Source of the DNA: an uncultured Acidimicrobiales bacterium
GTDB lineage: Bacteria; Actinomycetota; Acidimicrobiia; Acidimicrobiales; UBA10347
Assembly: GCA_937942965.1 (NCBI GenBank)
Contig: CALDGN010000059.1
Location: forward strand, 1-5,112
Length of the DNA stretch: 5,112 nucleotides
Direction: 5' to 3'
The translations under genes were made by a program, and so were the position numbers. The notes under the pieces were generated by a model that was not told where the DNA came from, made no database searches, and was given only the letters and a program-made list of their open reading frames with translations. This document shows positions 1 to 5,112 of this stretch, piece after piece. How positions within the stretch are numbered: the stretch's first letter is position 1; each line of letters opens with the position of its first letter.

Positions 1-745
1 ACAGCATCCACTGTGAGGGATCCACAGGACGGTGGAACCAGATCGAGTGGTCGAGGCTGGTCACGAGATGGGTCTCGAAGGGCAGCCCGTACGGCACGAC
101 CGAGTTGAACACGATCGGCACATCAGAGATATAGGCCAGAACCACCTGGCGTTCACGTTCGCTCATCGCCTCGCCGCCAGGGACACGAGCCCAGACGCGA
201 AGCTCGGGGTCGCGGTCGGGGATGAACTCGCGAAACGTCGGGCTCGCCCATTCGAATTGGGTCCAGCCGTTCTGCGTCGGCGGGAACGGGAACAACGGCT
301 CGCCTCGTGCTTCGCGTGCGGCGATGAGTGATTCTGCAGATGGCACGTCAGGTGCGGTGACCTGGTGCTCGTCGCCGGGCTCGCCGAGTTTGAACGAGGC
401 CATCATCTGGAAGACGACCTTGCCGTGCTGCGATGCCGCGACCGAGCGGGCGCTACTCCCCCGCCCATCCCGCAAGACCGACACGCGGTACTCGATGGGT
501 TCGTCGGGGTCGCCCTTGCGCAAGAAGTAGGCGTGCAGCGAGTGGGCGAGCTTCGGCTCTTCGACCGTGGCCAATCCCACTGACAATGCCTGGGCCAAGA
601 AGTGGCCGCCGTAGATGCCGATGACGCCGTACGGGTTCGCGTCGCCGACGAAGACCAACGGGTCCTCGGTCGAGCGCGGCGTCATCACATCGATCAGAGA
701 TCGATCAGCGTGCGGGCTGACAACAGGGTCAAACGCGGTGGTCAT
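1..745 (-). CDS. tesB: TesB/ACOT-type acyl-CoA thioesterase, C-terminus cut off by window edge
   Basis: Translating the minus strand from ATG 745-743 gives 248 open codons running off the left edge. The family is about 285-290 residues (E. coli TesB 286), so about 40 residues are missing. It is a double-hotdog acyl-CoA thioesterase that hydrolyses acyl-CoA to free acid and CoA, expected in the cytoplasm (no signal peptide or membrane segment). Visible family signatures are the GGHFLAQAL segment (46-54), HSLHAYFLRKGDP (68-80), the LRDGR turn (91-95), VFQMMASF (111-118), AYISD (204-208) and SLDHSIWFHRP (230-240). By comparison with TesB, D208 and S230 fit the first two residues of the Asp-Thr/Ser-Gln catalytic set; the Gln would lie beyond the edge. 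The start is fixed upstream by an in-frame TGA two codons before the ATG. No clear Shine-Dalgarno precedes it; GTG/ATG at codons 20-21 are less likely alternatives. It lies 49 nt after nuoN. The symbol denotes the family; substrate range and strict orthology to E. coli tesB are not established. Confidence -1.
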   Translation of the reverse strand, partial: MTTAFDPVVSPHADRSLIDVMTPRSTEDPLVFVGDANPYGVIGIYGGHFLAQALSVGLATVEEPKLAHSLHAYFLRKGDPDEPIEYRVSVLRDGRGSSARSVAASQHGKVVFQMMASFKLGEPGDEHQVTAPDVPSAESLIAAREARGEPLFPFPPTQNGWTQFEWASPTFREFIPDRDPELRVWARVPGGEAMSERERQVVLAYISDVPIVFNSVVPYGLPFETHLVTSLDHSIWFHRPVDPSQWML

Positions 746-794
746 AGATCAGCCAACGAGCCCGCAGGGGCGAGCGTGGCGATGCGAGCGACGA
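746..794 (-). other. 49-nt gap between nuoN and the thioesterase gene
   Basis: This is the spacer between the nuoN stop and the thioesterase start. It has no recognisable Shine-Dalgarno near the ATG, no T-rich tract, and only a weak 4-bp hairpin (GCCC 760-763 with GGGC 768-771). The spacing and orientation allow read-through from the nuo operon, but a separate promoter inside the nuoN 3' end cannot be excluded by eye. Confidence -1.
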
Positions 795-2351
795 TCAGCT
801 GCCGACGGCCGAGGCAAGGCTCGGGATGTCGACGTCGCTGAAGTGGGTGACCATCGCAGGGTAGACACCAAAGGCAACGGTCGTGATCGCCGTGATCGCC
901 AGGGTCGCCTGGAGGGCAAACGGAATGTTGATCGGCGAGGTCTCGAACTCTTCGGGAGCCTCTTCGAACCACATGCGCGAAGCCAGCTTGCCGTAGTAGC
1001 CGAACGCAATCACGGTGTTAACCGCAGCAAGGCCGGCCAGCAGGTAGCCCCACCAGTTGCCGGCTTCGATGAGCGCCGTGAACACACCGAACTTGGCGTA
1101 CCAGCCGCCGAGCGGTGGGATGCCAGCGAGCGATGCCAGGAACAGCGTCATGACGACCGCCAGGGCCGGCGACCACTGGAAGAGACCGTTGAACGAGGTC
1201 ACGTCGGCGCTCTTGGTGCGACGAGCGACGGTGAGGATGATCGCAAACGCACCCAGGTTCATGGCTGCGTAGATGATCAGGTAGGTCACGACGGCCGAGA
1301 CCGAGCGTTGCGCAACATCGAGGCCTTCGCCAGCGACGGCCAGTGCGGCCAACATGAAGCCTGCCTGGGCGACACCGGAGTACGCCATCAGGCGGATGAT
1401 GTTGTCCTGGCGTAGTGCGCTGAGGTTGCCGATCGTCATCGACAGCGCCGCGAGGATCCAGAGCGCTGGGGCGTACACGTCGCTGCGATCCCAGAAGCCG
1501 ACAAAGATCAGGTTCATGAGGGCGACGAAACCAGCGGCCTTGGCGGCGACCGCCAAGAAGGCGGTGACGGGGGTTGGCGCACCTTCGTAGGTGTCGGGTG
1601 CCCACAGGTGGAACGGGACCGACGAGACCTTGAAAGCGAAGCCGACGATGACGAGCACGATGCCAAGGCTGATCAGCGCCGATGAACCCGGGCCGGCAAC
1701 GGCCTTGTTGATGTCCTTGAGGATGGTCGAACCAGCGACACCGAACAGCAGCGACATGCCGTAGAGCATCAGCGCCGAGGCGAACACACCGTTCAGGTAG
1801 TACTTGAGGCCGGCCTCGTTCGAACGCAGGTCACGCTTGCGCCAGGTCGCCATCAGGTAGGCGGGAATCGAAAGCAGTTCGAGGGCGACGAACACGGTCA
1901 CGAGGTCACGGGCCGAAGCCATGACCATCATGCCGAGCACCGACGACAGCAACATGCCGTAGTACTCGCTCTCCCAGTAGTCGCCTTCGGCGATGTAGTT
2001 CGACGACATCAGCACGATCAGATACGCGATGACGATGAACAGGGCCTTGAGAATCAGCGAGTAGCCGTCAACGACATAGACCTCGCTGAGCGACGAGTTG
2101 ACCGTGTCGGTGAATGCGTTCCGAGGATTCGATGCGGTGCCGTCAACGGCGAGCGTGATGATCGGAATGAGCACGACGAGCAGACCAAGGCCTGCGACGG
2201 TCGGCGAGATCGCCTTGCCGCGCTCGAGGAAGATGACATCGATCAGCGTGACGATCGCGCCCACGGCGAGCAACGTCAGCTCGGGCGCGAGCGCGTGCCA
2301 GTCGATGTCAGGCCGGACGAATTCTCCGGCAAAGGCGAGAAGCGGGCTCAC
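795..2351 (-). CDS. nuoN: NADH-quinone oxidoreductase subunit N (NuoN, Complex I)
   Basis: 518 aa, slightly longer than E. coli NuoN (485). It is one of three antiporter-like proton-channel subunits in the membrane arm of Complex I. By eye I count 14 hydrophobic segments, the family number, with approximate centres at 31, 60, 106, 138, 159, 193, 236, 273, 302, 328, 363, 405, 445 and 488. Key channel residues are present: E158 in the LELLSIPAYLM segment, K183 in GLKYYLNG, K241 in AFKVSSVPFHLWAPDTYEG, K271 in AVAAKAAGF, and K420 in GGWYAKFGVF. These are the counterparts of E133, K158, K217, K247 and K395 of E. coli NuoN, as recalled. The motif FHLWAPDTYEGAPTPVTAF (247-265) separates NuoN from NuoM and NuoL. 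An acidic loop (EEAPEEFE, 463-470) links the last two helices. The start is GTG at 2351-2349, chosen for the strong upstream GGAAGGA and the 25-nt gap after nuoM. The reading frame is intact. Confidence -1.
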   Translation of the reverse strand: MSPLLAFAGEFVRPDIDWHALAPELTLLAVGAIVTLIDVIFLERGKAISPTVAGLGLLVVLIPIITLAVDGTASNPRNAFTDTVNSSLSEVYVVDGYSLILKALFIVIAYLIVLMSSNYIAEGDYWESEYYGMLLSSVLGMMVMASARDLVTVFVALELLSIPAYLMATWRKRDLRSNEAGLKYYLNGVFASALMLYGMSLLFGVAGSTILKDINKAVAGPGSSALISLGIVLVIVGFAFKVSSVPFHLWAPDTYEGAPTPVTAFLAVAAKAAGFVALMNLIFVGFWDRSDVYAPALWILAALSMTIGNLSALRQDNIIRLMAYSGVAQAGFMLAALAVAGEGLDVAQRSVSAVVTYLIIYAAMNLGAFAIILTVARRTKSADVTSFNGLFQWSPALAVVMTLFLASLAGIPPLGGWYAKFGVFTALIEAGNWWGYLLAGLAAVNTVIAFGYYGKLASRMWFEEAPEEFETSPINIPFALQATLAITAITTVAFGVYPAMVTHFSDVDIPSLASAVGS

Positions 2352-2358
2352 TGGTCAG

Positions 2359-2365
2359 TCCTTCC
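2359..2365 (-). promoter_or_regulatory. Shine-Dalgarno of nuoN
   Basis: GGAAGGA on the minus strand, 7 nt before the GTG at 2351-2349. It supports this non-ATG start. It begins 3 nt after the hairpin that spans the nuoM stop codon. Confidence -1.
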
Positions 2366-2368
2366 GAT

Positions 2369-2390
2369 CCGCAGGCTCAGTTGCCTGCGG
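2369..2390 (-). repeat. Perfect 8-bp inverted repeat (hairpin) spanning the nuoM stop codon
   Basis: On the minus strand CCGCAGGC, a 6-nt loop AACTGA and GCCTGCGG form a perfect GC-rich stem. The 5' arm lies in the last Ala-Ala-Gly codons of nuoM and the loop contains the last sense codon (AAC) and the TGA stop. No U-run follows, since the next bases are ATCGGAAGGA with the nuoN Shine-Dalgarno, so it is not a standard intrinsic terminator. A role in coupling, translation or mRNA processing is inference. Confidence -1.
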
Positions 2391-4032
2391 CCGTGCCAGC
2401 GGCGTCGCGCATGGCGTCGAAGCACTGGGTCGCAGCGTTGCCGGCCATGTCGAGGCAGCCACCGGCGGTGCCGGCGATGCCTTCGACCTGCAGCGACTTG
2501 ATAACGGCAGGGTCGGTCAGGTCGAAGATCAGGTTCGGGTAGAAGCCGAAGACGACGATGAGGACGAGGAACGGCAACCAGGCGATCCACTCGTACGTAG
2601 TGACGTCGTGGATGTGCGGGTCGTTCTCGAATTCGGCGCTTGGCGTACCGAAGGCCGTCTTCTGGAGCATCCAGAGGAGGTAGCCAGCGGCCAGGACCGT
2701 ACCGAGAGCGGCAACGACCATGTAGCCGCGCCAGGTGGCCTCGGGCAGGATCTCGGCCGGGCTGTAGGCGGCGAGGATGGCGGGGAACTCACCCCAGAAT
2801 CCGGCGAGGCCAGGAAGACCGAGCGATGCCATGGCCGAGAAGCCAAGGATCCAGCCCATCTTCGGGGCCTGCACGAGCAGACCGCCGAGGCGGTCCATGT
2901 CGAGCGTGTGGTAGCGGTCCTTGACCGAACCAGCGACGAAGAAGAGCATGCCGGTGATGAGACCGTGAGCGACCATGCCGAACACCGCAGCGTTGATACC
3001 GAAGTCCGTCAGCGTCGAGATACCAAGCATGACGAAGCCCATGTGAGCAACCGAGGAGAAGGCGATGAGCCGCTTCATGTCGGACTGCGCCAGACAACCG
3101 AGCGCTCCGTAGATGATGCCGATGACGGCGAGCAGACCGATGACCGGTGCCCAAGCTGCGGCAGCTTCGGGGAGGAACGGGATCGCGATGCGGACGAAGC
3201 CGTAGGTACCGAGCTTCAGGAGCACGGCGGCCAGGATGACCGAACCAACGGTTGGCGCCTGGGTGTGGGCGTCGGGCAGCCAGGTGTGGAACGGGAACAT
3301 CGGCACCTTGACGCCGAAGCCGACGAACATGCCGCCGAAGATCCAGAGCTGGGCGTTGCGGCTGATGACCGAGGTCGCACCGCTTGAGAGCGCCCGCATG
3401 TCGAACGTGTTGTTCTGGGTGAACTCGGTGGCGGACTGGGCGACGGTGCCGTCGGCCAGGAAGAACACGGCCAGGAAGCTGATCAGCATGAGTGCCGAAC
3501 CGAACAGCGTGTAGAGGAAGAACTTGAGCGAGGCGTAGCGGCGGTCGTCGCCACCCCACACGCCGATGAGGAAGAACATCGGCAAGAGCACAACTTCGAA
3601 GAAGACGAAGAACAGGATCAGGTCCTGGGCGATGAACGAGCCGAGCATGCCGGTCTCGAGGACCAGGATCAGGGCCAGGAACGTCTTGGGGTTATGCGGT
3701 TCAGGGAAGTGCCCGAACGAGTAGATGATGCAGAGCGGGACAACACCGAGCGTCAGGATCAGCAGCGGCAGCGACATGCCGTCAATGCCGACGATGAAGC
3801 GGCTGTTGATGACGCTGATCCAGTCCTTATCGACCGTGAACTGCAGTTCAGCAGCGTTGCCGTAGTCGAACCGTCCGAGCAGGACGACACCGAGCGCAGC
3901 GGCGACAAGCGTCGTACCGAGTGCGATTGCCTTGAGCATGGCCTCTTCGGCCTTGGGCACCAGCAGCATCACAAGTGCACCCGCTAGCGGGATGAACGTG
4001 ATGAGGCTGAGAAGCCAACTATCAAAACTCAT
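2377..4032 (-). CDS. nuoM: NADH-quinone oxidoreductase subunit M (NuoM, Complex I)
   Basis: 551 aa, compared with 509 in E. coli; much of the excess is at the C-terminus. It is the middle antiporter-like subunit of the Complex I membrane arm and forms one proton-translocation channel. About 14 hydrophobic segments can be counted. Diagnostic residues are E146 in FFVFFEVVLLPMFFLIG, K242 in FGVKVPMFPFHTWLPDAH, K273 in LLKLGTYGF, H330 in SSVAHMGF and E415 in GFWGEF. These match the E. coli NuoM residues E144, K234, K265 and E407 as recalled, so the channel looks functional. The motif FPFHTWLPDAHTQAPT (246-261) and the LGLPGLAGFWGEF segment (404-416) are typical of NuoM rather than NuoN. The ATG at 4032-4030 is preceded by GAGGG and follows the nuoL stop by 12 nt, so translation of the two is probably coupled. 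After the last helix (ending near 504) a 47-residue tail contains C526 and C537. No frameshift or truncation is seen. Confidence -1.
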   Translation of the reverse strand: MSFDSWLLSLITFIPLAGALVMLLVPKAEEAMLKAIALGTTLVAAALGVVLLGRFDYGNAAELQFTVDKDWISVINSRFIVGIDGMSLPLLILTLGVVPLCIIYSFGHFPEPHNPKTFLALILVLETGMLGSFIAQDLILFFVFFEVVLLPMFFLIGVWGGDDRRYASLKFFLYTLFGSALMLISFLAVFFLADGTVAQSATEFTQNNTFDMRALSSGATSVISRNAQLWIFGGMFVGFGVKVPMFPFHTWLPDAHTQAPTVGSVILAAVLLKLGTYGFVRIAIPFLPEAAAAWAPVIGLLAVIGIIYGALGCLAQSDMKRLIAFSSVAHMGFVMLGISTLTDFGINAAVFGMVAHGLITGMLFFVAGSVKDRYHTLDMDRLGGLLVQAPKMGWILGFSAMASLGLPGLAGFWGEFPAILAAYSPAEILPEATWRGYMVVAALGTVLAAGYLLWMLQKTAFGTPSAEFENDPHIHDVTTYEWIAWLPFLVLIVVFGFYPNLIFDLTDPAVIKSLQVEGIAGTAGGCLDMAGNAATQCFDAMRDAAGTAAGN

Positions 4033-4041
4033 TGTTGTAAA

Positions 4042-4046
4042 CCCTC
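4042..4046 (-). promoter_or_regulatory. Shine-Dalgarno of nuoM overlapping the nuoL stop
   Basis: GAGGG on the minus strand, 9 nt before the ATG at 4032-4030. Its first two bases are the GA of the nuoL TGA stop (4047-4045), so terminating ribosomes sit directly on the nuoM initiation site. This suggests translational coupling. Confidence -1.
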
Positions 4047-5112
4047 AGATGACGATGATCAGCAGGCCAGCGAGAAGCGTGGCACCTGCGAACATGACGG
4101 TTGCGTATTGCTGGACTTTGCCGGTGGACCAGCGACGGAGTTCGTCGCCGGCGCCGGAGGAACCTGTACCGGCTGCATTGACCGTGCCGTCGATGACGCC
4201 CTGGTCGATGTAGCGGTAGACGAAGTTCGCGGACTTGACGGAGGTTTCACCGATCGTGTCGACGGTGGCGTCGATGAGGTTCTCGTGGCTCCAGTTGGCG
4301 GCCCAAGCGAGGCGGCCCTTCACGAAGCTGGCGATGCCAACGCCGGTGCGGAGCGCAAGACTCACGATGGTGAACACGGTGGCGCCGAGCACGACGCCCC
4401 AGATCAGTGATGGCCAGAACGGCTGGTTGAGGCCGTTGTCGAGGCTGAAGCCGAGCGTCAGGCCTGCGGCGGCACCGAAGATGGTGGCCATAGCCGTTGC
4501 GCCAGCTGCGCCGACGGGAGCGCCGCCGTCGTAGATGTGATCCAGGTAGTACCGGTTCTTGAGCATCATGTGGCCGGCTTTGGCCAGGGTGAATCGCTCG
4601 GTCGGGCCGTTGACGAGCTCGGTCGCTGCCGGGCTCTGGCCGTTGACCTTGACGAAGTAGTAGTAGTACGACGCACCGGCGGCCAGCAGCACGAGTGCGG
4701 TGGCGAAGATGGCCAACGACCAGCTCGGAATCGCGTGGCTGATCTTGGGGAAGTACGGCACGCCGGCAGGCTCGACGAAGTGCTCGAACCGGGTCGTGAT
4801 CCCCTTGGGCAGACCAAGGAAGCCCTTGGGCAGGTTCATCAGACCCGAGACGACGGCCAGGCCGGCAAGGATGCGCAGCGGCCAAAGAATCCGGGGACCG
4901 GACTCGTGCGGGTCGCCGTGATGGGCGTGATCGTCGTGCGCGTCATGGGCATCCGCGGCCGCGTGGGCATGGTCATCCGCGTGATCATCAGCGTGGTCAT
5001 CGTGATGACCGCCTCGGAACTCGCCGAAGAAGGTCAGGTAGATCGCACGGGTCATGTAGGCCGCCGTGAGACCCGAGGTGATCAGGCCCATGATCAGCAT
5101 GACGGTGTAGGC
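4045..5112 (-). CDS. nuoL: NADH-quinone oxidoreductase subunit L (NuoL), C-terminal part only
   Basis: The frame is open at the right edge; 355 residues are visible, starting AYTVMLIMG. The ATG at 5100 is internal, since the open frame continues upstream and the sequence there is already a late NuoL helix. NuoL is the distal antiporter-like subunit of the Complex I membrane arm; its extra C-terminal lateral helix runs along NuoM and NuoN. Numbering from M at 5100, I see the helix LIMGLITSGLTAAYMTRAIY with the following FFGEF, a His/Asp-rich loop (32-65), a helix at 71-90, a helix at 127-150 with a YYYY run, then KNRYYLDHIYD (181-191). Next come two further hydrophobic segments (about 195-219 and 228-252), a polar amphipathic stretch with YRYIDQGVIDGTVN (295-308) as in lateral-helix regions, LRRWSTGKVQQYA (321-333), and a final helix ending LLIIVI. 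The distance from YYLD to IDG seems about 75 residues longer than in relatives I recall. The channel core lies outside the window. Identity is supported by these C-terminal motifs and by the following nuoM-nuoN. Confidence -1.
   Translation of the reverse strand, partial: AYTVMLIMGLITSGLTAAYMTRAIYLTFFGEFRGGHHDDHADDHADDHAHAAADAHDAHDDHAHHGDPHESGPRILWPLRILAGLAVVSGLMNLPKGFLGLPKGITTRFEHFVEPAGVPYFPKISHAIPSWSLAIFATALVLLAAGASYYYYFVKVNGQSPAATELVNGPTERFTLAKAGHMMLKNRYYLDHIYDGGAPVGAAGATAMATIFGAAAGLTLGFSLDNGLNQPFWPSLIWGVVLGATVFTIVSLALRTGVGIASFVKGRLAWAANWSHENLIDATVDTIGETSVKSANFVYRYIDQGVIDGTVNAAGTGSSGAGDELRRWSTGKVQQYATVMFAGATLLAGLLIIVI
4906..5007 (-). repeat. His/Asp-rich low-complexity segment in NuoL, with three tandem DDHA units
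   Basis: The 34 residues at 32-65 (M at 5100 as 1) contain 12 His and 11 Asp, with Ala making up most of the rest. Three consecutive 12-nt units at 4966-5001 encode DDHA-DDHA-DDHA using mixed GAT/GAC and CAC/CAT codons, so the repeat is kept at protein level rather than being a recent exact DNA duplication. It lies in a loop between two membrane helices. Confidence -1.

Noticed and set aside
760..771. Small GCCC/GGGC hairpin between nuoN and the thioesterase
   Set aside because: The stem is only 4 bp and no T-run follows, so it does not support a terminator.
615..1415. 266-codon open frame on the plus strand opposite nuoN and the thioesterase start
   Set aside because: It has the same biased charged composition, crosses two real antisense genes and shows no family motif; it is a shadow in GC-rich DNA.
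2098..3387. 429-codon open frame on the plus strand opposite nuoM and the start of nuoN
   Set aside because: The protein is highly charged (Glu, Asp, Arg, His, Gly-rich) with no domain, as expected from the complement of hydrophobic codons. It overlaps two well-supported membrane-subunit genes and has no recognised family features.
2789..3559. 256-codon minus-strand open frame inside nuoM
   Set aside because: It is the alternative frame of nuoM on the same strand, rich in Arg, His and Pro, with no recognisable domain; nuoM itself is strongly supported there.
4657..4668. Four GTA trinucleotides in a row
   Set aside because: These are four TAC codons for a YYYY run at the end of a NuoL membrane helix; four units are too few to call a microsatellite of interest.
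4995..5010. Perfect palindrome GGTCATC-gt-GATGACC inside nuoL
   Set aside because: It is explained by the GGHHDD codons at the start of the His/Asp loop, and nothing suggests a regulatory site within the gene.
4045..5100. ATG at 5100 as the start of a separate short gene
   Set aside because: The frame is open upstream to the window edge (AYTV) and the sequence is the late part of NuoL, so the ATG is an internal methionine.

Overview
The window holds four co-directional genes, all on the minus strand: the 3' end of a respiratory Complex I (NDH-1) operon and a downstream thioesterase gene. In transcription order (right to left) these are nuoL (5' end cut off by the right edge), nuoM (complete), nuoN (complete) and a TesB/ACOT-type acyl-CoA thioesterase gene (3' end cut off by the left edge). 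The DNA is GC-rich. The order nuoL-M-N, the GTG start of nuoN and the His/Asp-rich loop ending in HES in NuoL resemble high-GC Gram-positive bacteria (Actinomycetota, possibly Acidimicrobiia-like). That assignment is inferred from family memory, without a search.

Layout: 5112-4045 is the C-terminal 355 residues of NuoL. A 12-nt gap follows, in which the nuoM Shine-Dalgarno overlaps the nuoL stop codon. Positions 4032-2377 are NuoM (551 aa). A 25-nt gap carries a strong SD for nuoN, and a perfect 8-bp hairpin spans the nuoM stop codon just before it. Positions 2351-795 are NuoN (518 aa, GTG start). After a 49-nt gap, 745-1 encodes the first 248 residues of the thioesterase. No stretch over 300 bases lacks a gene, and I see no RNA gene, mobile element, CRISPR array or convincing promoter or terminator.

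How the genes work together: NuoL, NuoM and NuoN are the three antiporter-like membrane subunits that carry the proton channels of Complex I. They couple electron transfer from NADH to quinone in the peripheral arm to proton export. The Glu/Lys residues of the channels are intact in NuoM and NuoN. The thioesterase hydrolyses acyl-CoAs to free acid and CoA and is not a Complex I component, so its link to the operon is only positional.

This is mostly a conventional housekeeping region. The points worth a second look are an apparent insertion with two extra hydrophobic segments in the C-terminal part of NuoL, an expanded His/Asp-rich loop in NuoL, a hairpin around the nuoM stop, and a Cys-containing tail on NuoM. 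I do not see evidence for a new biological system.
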